Origin: Candidatus Desulfofervidaceae bacterium
GTDB taxonomy: Bacteria; Desulfobacterota; Desulfofervidia; Desulfofervidales; Desulfofervidaceae
Length of the DNA stretch: 9,250 nucleotides
Assembly: GCA_021160485.1 (NCBI GenBank)
Contig: JAGHCL010000166.1
Span: 1 to 9,250, forward strand
Direction of reading: 5' to 3'
The position numbers and the translations under genes were made by a program. Shown piece by piece: positions 1 through 6,636 of the stretch (position 1 is the stretch's first letter; every line of letters begins with the position of its first letter). A model generated the notes under the pieces. The model saw only the letters and a program-made list of their open reading frames with translations, ran no database searches and was not told the DNA's origin.

Positions 1-344
1 GTTTTTTTGTTGTGTTGGGCAATATATATTTTTTTGAGATTAGGATCAGGGCTGACAAATAAATTTTTCATTCCTTTAGGCAAATAAACAGGCCACAGGT
101 CAACGACGATACATGGGTTTTTCCTTAAACCTTTGGCTGGGAGCAGGACGAAAGTCTTGTATTTAAACCAACCACTAGTCTCAAAAGTAACCTGTAGGTA
201 TCCGTTTTTTAAGTTAGAAATATTGATTTTTTTAAAAGCTGTGGGAGGTAAGGAGGTTCTTTTAATAGGGGCAGAGGAAGCACAACTGCTATAAATAGAT
301 AGGAATAAAAATAAGAGAATAGATGTATTAAAAAACCGCCGCAT
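1..344 (-). CDS. Exported protein with AMIN-like domain, probable N-acetylmuramoyl-L-alanine amidase (5' part only)
   Basis: An open frame starts with ATG at 344, 2 bp after the mutS stop, and stays open for 114 codons to the window edge, so the C-terminal part is missing. The first ~25 residues form a signal peptide: two Arg, a run of Leu/Phe/Ile, then Ser-Ser-Cys with Cys at residue 21. This could be a lipoprotein signal, but the -3 residue is Tyr, so the lipobox is imperfect. Residues ~40-112 look like an AMIN domain: a strand with Leu-Gln-Val-Thr-Phe-Glu-Thr-Ser-Gly, a Tyr-Lys-x-Phe-x-Leu stretch, Ile-Val-Val-Asp-Leu, then Ile-Tyr-Ile-Ala-Gln. AMIN domains target periplasmic cell-wall amidases to the envelope, and an amidase after mutS is a common arrangement in Desulfobacterota (family knowledge). 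The catalytic domain is not in the window, so amidase is an inference; another AMIN protein is possible. No strong Shine-Dalgarno is seen, so translation is probably coupled to mutS. Confidence 0.6.
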   Translation of the reverse strand, partial: MRRFFNTSILLFLFLSIYSSCASSAPIKRTSLPPTAFKKINISNLKNGYLQVTFETSGWFKYKTFVLLPAKGLRKNPCIVVDLWPVYLPKGMKNLFVSPDPNLKKIYIAQHNKK

Positions 345-346
345 CG

Positions 347-2929
347 CTACACTTTTAGCATATTTTTTAATTTGTGTAAAATATTTAATGCCTGCAATGG
401 AGTAATCCGATTGATATCAATCCCTTGTAACTGTTTTATCACCTTACGGTATTCAGGTTCAAAAAGTGGCAACTGATATTGTCCTTGTATAGCTTTTTCA
501 TCACTTACTCGTTCTTGTTCCTTGCTTTCAAGCTCAGAGAGAATTTCTTTCGCCCGGGAAATCACATCTTTAGGCAACCCTGCCAGGCGGGCTACTTCAA
601 TCCCATAACTGCGGCTAGCTCCACCAGGCAAGAGTTTATGTAAGAAGACAATTTCTCCTTGCCACTCCCGCACGGCAATACTGTAATTCCTTACTCGGGG
701 TTTAATTTGGCTCAAGTCTGTTAATTCGTGATAATGGGTAGCAAAGAGGGTTTTCACTCCTTTTCCATAAGTGTCGTGTAGATATTCTACCACTGCCCAG
801 GCAATACTCATACCATCAAAGGTGCTTGTGCCACGGCCGATTTCGTCAAGGATAACTAAACTGCGGGGAGTTACCTGATGCAGGATATGAGCTGTTTCTT
901 CCATTTCTACCATAAATGTGCTGCGTCCTTCAGGTAAGGCATCCGAAGCCCCTACTCGGGTGAAAATCCTATCCACAACACCTATTTGAGCCTCTTTAGC
1001 CGGGACAAAACTGCCTATCTGAGCCATAAGAACAATCAAGGCGGCCTGTCTGATGATAGTAGACTTACCTGCCATGTTAGGACCGGTGATGATCAATATT
1101 CGTTCTTCTTCATTAAGACGAATGTCGTTAGGCACGAAAGGCACATCTTTAACCGTTTGCTCAATCACAGGGTGGCGTCCGTCTTTGATGATAATCTTAT
1201 CTGTTTTTACTACTTTGGGACGAACATAATTATATTGCACGGCTACTTCTGCCAGAGAGGTCATGACATCAATCCAAGCAATATTAGCCGCCAGTCTTAA
1301 AAGACGCTCACTGGCCTGAGCTATTTGTTGTCTTATTTCTAAAAACAGCTCATATTCTAGGGCATTGCGCTTTTCTTCTGCGCCCAAAATTACATTTTCA
1401 TATTCTTTTAAAGCAGGGGTGATAAACCTTTCTGCATTCACCAGAGTTTGTTTGCGAATGTAGTCTGAAGGCACTCTTTTTAACTGGGCCTTAGAGACCT
1501 CAATGTAATAACCGAAAACCTTATTATAGCCTACTTTTAAATTGGGAATACCCGTCCGCCTCCGTTCTTTAGCCTCCAGATTGGCAATCCAGGTTTTGGC
1601 TTCGGTGGTCTGTTTAATTAAATTATCCAGAATTTCATTATATCCCTGTTTGATCAGCCCGCCTTCTTTTAAGGTTAAAGGAGGATCATCCACAATAGCC
1701 CTGTCAATCAACACTGTGACGTCTTCCATGGTGTCCAAACCCTGTCCTACTTCCTGCAAGAGGGACAACTGACTGGAAGTTAATAACGCCTTCACTTCAG
1801 GCACCAAGTTGAGAGAATTTTTAAGGTTAACTAAATCTCTTGCATGGGCTTTTCCCAGAACAACCCGACTGTTGAGTCTTTCTAGGTCACCTATTTGTTT
1901 TAATTTCTCTCGGATAGCCTGACGTACTAACCCTGCCCGAACAAAGGTCTCAACATAATTAAGTCTTTTTTTGATAGCTTTTATATCCTTTAGTGGTCGC
2001 AAGAGCATTTCCCGGAGTAAGCGTCCACCCATAGGGGTCAGGGTTTTGTCTAATATACTCCACAAAGTTCCTTCTTTGCCCCCGTGCCAGCGGCGAAATA
2101 CCTCCAGATGGCTGAGGGTAATGGAGTCCAAAACCATAAACTCGCTCAAGTTATATACCTGTAGCCGGGTAATGTGAGATAAAACGTTTTTTTGAGCCTC
2201 TTCCGCATATTCTAACAGCCAAGCGGCAGCTATTGTTGCTGCAGGGAGGTCTTCTAGCCCAAGCGGTTTCAAAGAGGGTAGTGAAAAATGTTTTTTTAAT
2301 TTTGTTTGAGCCCTTTCTAAATCGGGCATTTCAGTTTCAGGTTTTATGGCCAGGAGAGTTTGATTTAAGTCAAGCTGTAAGGAAAGGGCTTCAGGAACTA
2401 ACAACTCACTAGGCTCAAGCCGATGTAATTCTTCTTTTAACTCTTCTAAATCCCTTACCTCGGTGGTTTTAAAGTCAGCGGTAGAGATTTCAAGAGAGGC
2501 TAAACCATATCTTTCACCCCACGCTGTGGCGGCAGCCAGATAATTACTTTTGTTTGTTTCCAAGAACTCCGGCTCCAGAATCATGCCAGGTGTAATCACC
2601 TGTACTACTTCCCGTCGCACGATGCCCTTGGCCTGTTTGGGGTCTTCTACCTGTTCGCAAATGGCCACTTTATAACCACGCTTAATGAGTTTAGGTAAAT
2701 AAGAATTAAGGGCATGGTAGGGAATACCACACATGGGAATGGGTTGGGGAGTATCCTTTTGTCGGGAAGTAAGAGCAATTTCTAATACCTGAGAGGCAAT
2801 TTTTGCGTCTTCAAAGAACATTTCATAAAAATCACCCATACGGAAAAAGAGAATGGCATCGGGATATTGCTGTTTTATCTCCAGATACTGACGCATGGCC
2901 GGAGTTAGTTGCTTCTGAGTGGAAGACAT
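347..2929 (-). CDS. mutS: DNA mismatch repair protein MutS
   Basis: MutS recognises mispaired and looped bases and starts methyl-independent or MutL-dependent mismatch repair in the cytoplasm. The 860-residue length matches the family (E. coli 853). The N-terminal mismatch-binding domain carries the Phe-Tyr-Glu wedge at residues 34-36 in a typical GDFYE context. The C-terminal ATPase has Walker A Gly-Pro-Asn-Met-Ala-Gly-Lys-Ser-Thr at 616-624 (Lys622), Walker B Ile-Leu-Asp-Glu with Asp695/Glu696, the following Gly-Arg-Gly-Thr-Ser-Thr signature, and the ATHYHEL motif. Near the C-terminus Gln-Leu-Pro-Leu-Phe (819-823) fits a beta-clamp binding motif. The ATG at 2929 is supported by alignment of the N-terminus with known MutS; no clear Shine-Dalgarno precedes it. 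The gene is divergent from the aconitase operon and has no mutL beside it in this window. The downstream exported-protein gene follows after 2 bp and is probably cotranscribed. Nothing suggests damage. Confidence 0.99.
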   Translation of the reverse strand: MSSTQKQLTPAMRQYLEIKQQYPDAILFFRMGDFYEMFFEDAKIASQVLEIALTSRQKDTPQPIPMCGIPYHALNSYLPKLIKRGYKVAICEQVEDPKQAKGIVRREVVQVITPGMILEPEFLETNKSNYLAAATAWGERYGLASLEISTADFKTTEVRDLEELKEELHRLEPSELLVPEALSLQLDLNQTLLAIKPETEMPDLERAQTKLKKHFSLPSLKPLGLEDLPAATIAAAWLLEYAEEAQKNVLSHITRLQVYNLSEFMVLDSITLSHLEVFRRWHGGKEGTLWSILDKTLTPMGGRLLREMLLRPLKDIKAIKKRLNYVETFVRAGLVRQAIREKLKQIGDLERLNSRVVLGKAHARDLVNLKNSLNLVPEVKALLTSSQLSLLQEVGQGLDTMEDVTVLIDRAIVDDPPLTLKEGGLIKQGYNEILDNLIKQTTEAKTWIANLEAKERRRTGIPNLKVGYNKVFGYYIEVSKAQLKRVPSDYIRKQTLVNAERFITPALKEYENVILGAEEKRNALEYELFLEIRQQIAQASERLLRLAANIAWIDVMTSLAEVAVQYNYVRPKVVKTDKIIIKDGRHPVIEQTVKDVPFVPNDIRLNEEERILIITGPNMAGKSTIIRQAALIVLMAQIGSFVPAKEAQIGVVDRIFTRVGASDALPEGRSTFMVEMEETAHILHQVTPRSLVILDEIGRGTSTFDGMSIAWAVVEYLHDTYGKGVKTLFATHYHELTDLSQIKPRVRNYSIAVREWQGEIVFLHKLLPGGASRSYGIEVARLAGLPKDVISRAKEILSELESKEQERVSDEKAIQGQYQLPLFEPEYRKVIKQLQGIDINRITPLQALNILHKLKNMLKV

Positions 2930-3101
2930 AGGTTGTAATTTAACATAAAATGGTCAAAAAGGGGAGATAGCCCTAAATGCAAAAATTCGTGCTTTAAATA
3001 ATCAAATTATTTAGAAGCAATACAATAATCACGAGTCATCAATCGGGATGCGCCTTCGTCGCAAACTTGACATCGCTCGCTTTGGCACTAGTAATAGAAT
3101 T

Positions 3102-3128
3102 GGAAAAGAAAAAATATTCTCTTTTTCC
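3102..3128. repeat. AT-rich inverted repeat
   Basis: GGAAAAGA (3102-3109) faces TCTTTTTCC (3120-3128) across a ~10-nt AT-rich loop, giving an ~8-bp stem with one extra T. It is not followed by a T run on either strand, so it is a poor terminator; it may be a leader hairpin or a protein-binding dyad. Low-complexity composition makes chance occurrence quite possible. Confidence 0.3.
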
Positions 3129-3151
3129 CCTTAAATTTCCATTTTGTCTTA

Positions 3152-3172
3152 AGCTTGGTAATACCTTTAGCT
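3152..3172. promoter_or_regulatory. Imperfect palindrome, possible operator
   Basis: The core GGTA-A-TACC (3157-3165) is a perfect 9-bp palindrome, flanked outside by AGCT (3152-3155) and AGCT (3169-3172), which pair with each other after a one-to-three-nt asymmetric spacer. It lies ~230 bp upstream of the aconitase start. The size and symmetry suit a dimeric repressor or activator site, but no known consensus is recognised. Confidence 0.25.
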
Positions 3173-3249
3173 GGAAATAAAATTCTACAGTATTAGGTCA
3201 AACAGTCTAAAATCATCTGTAAACGGTCACCCTCTTTTTTTTTCAGTTC

Positions 3250-3278
3250 TTAACCAAAAGAATTTCCCCATTTATCTT
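3250..3278 (+). promoter_or_regulatory. Weak sigma-70-like promoter candidate for acn-aclB-aclA
   Basis: TTAACC (3250-3255) and TATCTT (3273-3278) are separated by 17 bp; each matches 4 of 6 consensus bases. Transcription would start near 3285 and give a ~115-nt leader. The region is so AT-rich that such matches are expected by chance. A second match of similar quality is TTGTTT (3331-3336) with GATAAG (3354-3359), also at 17-bp spacing. Confidence 0.2.
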
Positions 3279-3400
3279 ATTCCGTAGCCAATTATATCAC
3301 AACACAGCCGTTCATCGATTTTAGATAGCCTTGTTTCTAAGGTCATGTTAGAAGATAAGCAACATTAAATTTTCCCAATTTTCTATTTAGGAGAAAAAAG

Positions 3401-5338
3401 ATGGAGAGAACTTTAACCCAAAAGGTCTTGGAGCCCCATTTGGTAGTGGGAAAGTATATGCCTGGAAAGGAAATAGGTATTCGCATTGATCAAACGTTGA
3501 CACAGGATGCTACGGGCACGATGTGCTACCTCCAGTTAGAGGCCATGGGTATTCCTAAAGTGAAGACGGAGCTTTCTGTAAGTTATGTTGATCATAATAC
3601 CATTCAAGCGGGTTTTGAAAATCCAGATGACCATAAATATCTGCAGACTATCGCAGCTAAATACGGCATTATTTATTCCCGCGCAGGGAATGGTATCTGC
3701 CACCAGGTCCATTTGGAGCGGTTCGCCAAACCGGGGAAAACACTGTTGGGTTCTGATAGCCATACCCCCACTGCCGGTGGTATCGGCATGGTAGCCATTG
3801 GTGCGGGTGGACTTGATGTCGCTGTGGCCATGGCCGGCGGTCCTTTTTATCTTACCTGTCCCAAGGTAATCCGCATTAATCTAACGGGTAAACTGCAACC
3901 CTGGGTGAGTGCTAAAGATGTAATTTTAAAAGTATTGGAGATATTTGGCACTAAAGGGAATGTTGGTTGTGTTTTTGAATATACAGGGGATGGAGTAAAA
4001 ACGCTTACTGTCCCTGAACGGGCGACTATTACCAATATGGGGGCAGAGTGTGGAGTAACTTTTTCCATTTTCCCAAGTGATGAAGTTACCCGGTCTTTTC
4101 TAAAGGCCCAAGCCAGAGAAATGGACTGGATACCCCTATTTCCAGATGAGGGCGCAGAATATTATAAAGAAGTAGAAATAAATTTAAGTGAACTCGTTCC
4201 TCTCATTGCGTGTCCTCATAGCCCTGGCAATATCAAAAAGGTGGAAGAAGTAGCTGGTTTGCCAGTAGATCAGGTTTGCATTGGCAGTTGCACCAATTCT
4301 TCTTATCGGGATTTAATGATTGTTGCAGAGATGCTGGATGGGAAACAATGTCATCCGGACGTGAGTTTTGTCATTGCCCCAGGGTCAAGGCAGGTATTAC
4401 GGATGCTCGCAGAAAACGGTGTCTTAGATAAGTTGATTGCAGCCGGAGCCAGAATAGCTGAATGTGCCTGTGGTTTTTGCATTGGCAATAGTCAAGCCCC
4501 TCGCAGTAACGGCATTTCCTTACGGACAAGTAATCGTAATTTCTTGGGTCGCTGTGGAACAAAATCAGCCCAAGTCTATCTTGTTAGCCCTGAAACAGCG
4601 GCAGCGGCAGTGATTACCGGTAAAATTACCGACCCACGCAGTTTGGACTTGCCTTATCCTGAGATAAAAATGCCAGGACAGTTTCTGATTGATGATAGCA
4701 TGTTCCTGCCCCCTTCCCCAGAACCAGAAAAAATAGAAATTTACCGTGGCCCTAACATTGGTGAACCACCAGTCAATGATCCCATGCCAGAAAAAATAGA
4801 TGGAGTGGTAACTATTAAAGTTGGAGATGAAATTACCACTGATCACATTATCCCGGCGGGTAGTCGGATGAAATATCGTTCTAATGTGCCTAAATACGCT
4901 GAATTTGTCTTTGAAGTCCTTGATCCTGATTTCCATAAACGGGCAGAGGCATACAAAGAGCAGGGTAAACATAATATTATTGTAGGTGGTTTAAGTTATG
5001 GACAGGGGTCGTCCCGTGAACATGCCGCTATCTGCCCAATGTACTTAGGAGTAAAGGCAGTCATCGCCAAATCCTTTGAACGTATTCATGCTGCCAATCT
5101 GGTTAATTTCGGGATTGCACCACTTTTGTTTAAGCACGAAGCTGACTATGCTGAGATTGATCAAGGTGATGAGTTAGAGATTCCGGATATTCGCCAGAAG
5201 ATAGCTAATGGGGAAGACATAACTGTAGTGAATAAAACAAAGGGAAAGACCTTCATGGTGACTTATCAACTTTCTGAACGCCAAAAAGAGATTTTGTTAG
5301 CAGGTGGCACATTGAGTTATATGAAAAGTAAAGCTTAG
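3401..5338 (+). CDS. acn: Aconitate hydratase (aconitase), Aquifex-type
   Basis: A [4Fe-4S] enzyme that interconverts citrate and isocitrate through cis-aconitate. The 645 residues contain the whole aconitase fold. Cys297, in the Gly-Ser-Cys-Thr-Asn-Ser-Ser motif, and Cys357 and Cys360, in Cys-Gly-Phe-Cys-Ile-Gly, are the expected cluster ligands. The C-terminal swivel domain carries Gly-Gln-Gly-Ser-Ser-Arg-Glu-His with Ser537, Ser538 and Arg539 at the substrate-binding and catalytic positions, and a Gly-Asp-Glu-Ile-Thr-Thr-Asp-His-Ile motif begins that half. Length and motif wording fit the shorter 'Aquifex type' better than the ~900-residue AcnA (family knowledge). The start is fixed by AGGAG at 3389-3393, 7 nt before the ATG. 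It is first in a unit with both ATP-citrate lyase genes, so it most likely works in the reductive direction, supplying citrate from isocitrate. A homoaconitase or isopropylmalate isomerase role is unlikely given this context. Confidence 0.96.
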   Translation: MERTLTQKVLEPHLVVGKYMPGKEIGIRIDQTLTQDATGTMCYLQLEAMGIPKVKTELSVSYVDHNTIQAGFENPDDHKYLQTIAAKYGIIYSRAGNGICHQVHLERFAKPGKTLLGSDSHTPTAGGIGMVAIGAGGLDVAVAMAGGPFYLTCPKVIRINLTGKLQPWVSAKDVILKVLEIFGTKGNVGCVFEYTGDGVKTLTVPERATITNMGAECGVTFSIFPSDEVTRSFLKAQAREMDWIPLFPDEGAEYYKEVEINLSELVPLIACPHSPGNIKKVEEVAGLPVDQVCIGSCTNSSYRDLMIVAEMLDGKQCHPDVSFVIAPGSRQVLRMLAENGVLDKLIAAGARIAECACGFCIGNSQAPRSNGISLRTSNRNFLGRCGTKSAQVYLVSPETAAAAVITGKITDPRSLDLPYPEIKMPGQFLIDDSMFLPPSPEPEKIEIYRGPNIGEPPVNDPMPEKIDGVVTIKVGDEITTDHIIPAGSRMKYRSNVPKYAEFVFEVLDPDFHKRAEAYKEQGKHNIIVGGLSYGQGSSREHAAICPMYLGVKAVIAKSFERIHAANLVNFGIAPLLFKHEADYAEIDQGDELEIPDIRQKIANGEDITVVNKTKGKTFMVTYQLSERQKEILLAGGTLSYMKSKA

Positions 5339-5343
5339 GAGGG
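5337..5343 (+). promoter_or_regulatory. Shine-Dalgarno of aclB overlapping the acn stop codon
   Basis: AGGAGGG begins inside the TAG stop of acn and ends 4 nt before the ATG at 5348. The overlap implies that a ribosome terminating on acn re-initiates at aclB, which would couple the two products. Confidence 0.85.
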
Positions 5344-5347
5344 AATT

Positions 5348-6625
5348 ATGGCACAACGTGGAATAAGAGAATACGATGCTAAAAGACTATTAGCCCAATA
5401 TTTGAAAAATTACATGAGAGGTTTGAGTTATAATTTTAGAGGTGTTCTTGTCACCCCTGAAACAGATTGGGCCGTTTTAGAGAGAAACAATCCCTGGTTA
5501 AAAACCGAAAAGTTGGTAGCTAAACCAGACCAACTGTTTGGGAAGCGGGGTAAGCATGGTTTGGTGTTGGTAAATGCCAGCTTGGGCGAAGTAAAAAGCT
5601 GGATTGGCGAAAAAATGGGCAAGAAAGTAACTATTGGCAAGGTAACAGATGTATTAAATTGTTTCCTTGTGGAACCCTTTGTTGCGCACGAGAAGGAATA
5701 TTATCTGGCCATCACCACGGAAAGAGAGGGTGATAGAATTTACATGTCGGCTGAAGGCGGCATTGAAATTGAGGAGATGTGGGAGAAAGTAAAAGAGGCC
5801 TTTATTCCCATCTTGGTTAACAAAAAAGATATTCCTAAAATCATTAAGAATGCCATTCCTAAACAGATTGAGGAAAAACAGGTTTTCGCTCAGTTTGTAG
5901 AGATTATCTATAACTTTTTTGTAGATTACCATTTTACCTATTTGGAATTCAATCCCTTTACTATTAAGCATAATCTTATTTACCCACTAGATGCTGTGGC
6001 ACGCTTGGATGACACGGCTCAGTTTGAATGTGCAGATAAATGGGGAGATATTGAATTTCCAACTCCCTTTGGCCGCAAATATACGGCTGAAGAGGCCTAT
6101 ATTAAACAACTGGATGCCAAAAGTGGTTCTTCTTTAAAACTTACGGTTCTAAATCCCCACGGCCGCATCTGGACGATGGTGGCTGGAGGTGGAGCAAGTG
6201 TGGTCTATACAGATACCATTTCTGATTTGGGGGCTGCTAACGAATTAGGAAATTATGGTGAATATAGTGGTAATCCTACTACTGATGAAACCTACGAATA
6301 TGCCAAAACGATTCTAGATTTGATGACGCGGGAGAAGGACCCGAAGAGAAGACCAAAAATCCTGATCATTGGTGGTGGTATTGCCAATTTTACAGATGTT
6401 GCCAAGACATTTGATGGCATTATCAAAGCCTTGGAAGATTATAGAGAGAAATTGAGAGCGGTAAATGCCAAGATTTATGTACGTAGAGGTGGACCTAATT
6501 ATGAAAAGGGTCTGGCAAGGATTAAAGAAGCAGGTGAGCGGCTCGGATTGCCAATAGAGGTTTACGGTCCAGAGGCCCATATGACTCGAGTAGTTAAATT
6601 AGCCTTAGAAGAAAAAGCTGCTTAA
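5348..6625 (+). CDS. aclB: ATP-citrate lyase, small (ATP-grasp) subunit
   Basis: This subunit carries the ATP-grasp domain and part of the citrate/CoA-handling region of ATP-citrate lyase, which makes acetyl-CoA and oxaloacetate from citrate, CoA and ATP. The 425 residues align end to end with the N-terminal part of the eukaryotic enzyme and with plant ACLA (~423). Shared features are Ile-Arg-Glu-Tyr-Asp near the start, Lys-Pro-Asp-Gln-Leu-Phe-Gly-Lys-Arg-Gly at 59-68, Val-Glu-Pro-Phe at 108-111, a Leu-Glu-Phe-Asn-Pro-Phe metal-site segment, Gly-Arg-Ile-Trp-Thr-Met-Val-Ala-Gly-Gly-Gly-Ala from 272, and Gly-Gly-Gly-Ile-Ala-Asn-Phe at 342-348. The family relative is the beta subunit of succinyl-CoA synthetase. 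Naming is inconsistent: bacterial (Chlorobium) usage calls this chain AclB, plant usage calls it ACLA. It lies 9 bp after acn and 11 bp before aclA, consistent with one transcript and an equimolar complex. No disruptions are seen. Confidence 0.97.
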   Translation: MAQRGIREYDAKRLLAQYLKNYMRGLSYNFRGVLVTPETDWAVLERNNPWLKTEKLVAKPDQLFGKRGKHGLVLVNASLGEVKSWIGEKMGKKVTIGKVTDVLNCFLVEPFVAHEKEYYLAITTEREGDRIYMSAEGGIEIEEMWEKVKEAFIPILVNKKDIPKIIKNAIPKQIEEKQVFAQFVEIIYNFFVDYHFTYLEFNPFTIKHNLIYPLDAVARLDDTAQFECADKWGDIEFPTPFGRKYTAEEAYIKQLDAKSGSSLKLTVLNPHGRIWTMVAGGGASVVYTDTISDLGAANELGNYGEYSGNPTTDETYEYAKTILDLMTREKDPKRRPKILIIGGGIANFTDVAKTFDGIIKALEDYREKLRAVNAKIYVRRGGPNYEKGLARIKEAGERLGLPIEVYGPEAHMTRVVKLALEEKAA

Positions 6626-6631
6626 GGAGGG
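6624..6631 (+). promoter_or_regulatory. Shine-Dalgarno of aclA overlapping the aclB stop codon
   Basis: AAGGAGGG starts within the TAA stop of aclB and ends 5 nt before the ATG at 6637. It is the strongest ribosome-binding site in the window and, like the previous one, suggests translational coupling that keeps the two lyase subunits balanced. Confidence 0.85.
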
Positions 6632-6636
6632 AATAA

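Larger units (their letters stand above)
2930..3400. other. Divergent intergenic region between mutS and acn
   Basis: These 471 bp separate two divergent operons and contain no ORF of convincing length or composition, and no tRNA or recognised riboswitch. They should hold both promoters and the 5' leaders. Visible structure: a GC-rich island at 3033-3088 in otherwise very AT-rich DNA; a purine/pyrimidine inverted repeat at 3102-3128; an imperfect palindrome at 3152-3172; a run of nine T at 3235-3243; and several weak -35/-10 matches. The gap is long compared with the 0-11 bp spacings inside the neighbouring operon, which is consistent with regulation or with an inserted repeat. Confidence 0.8.

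Noticed and set aside
986..1300. 104-codon open frame on the plus strand
   Set aside because: It is antisense to the ATPase domain of mutS, with no ribosome-binding site or family resemblance.
3033..3088. tRNA, riboswitch or CRISPR repeat in the GC-rich island
   Set aside because: No cloverleaf, no known aptamer core and no repeated units with spacers could be found; it is single-copy within the window.
3196..3243. Possible intrinsic terminator: ACAG/CTGT arms followed by nine T
   Set aside because: The stem is only 4 bp with an 11-nt loop and lies about 12 nt or more from the T run; no gene on the plus strand ends just upstream.
4565..4972. 135-codon open frame on the minus strand
   Set aside because: It is antisense to the well-supported aconitase gene, with a Phe/Trp/His-rich composition typical of a shadow frame.
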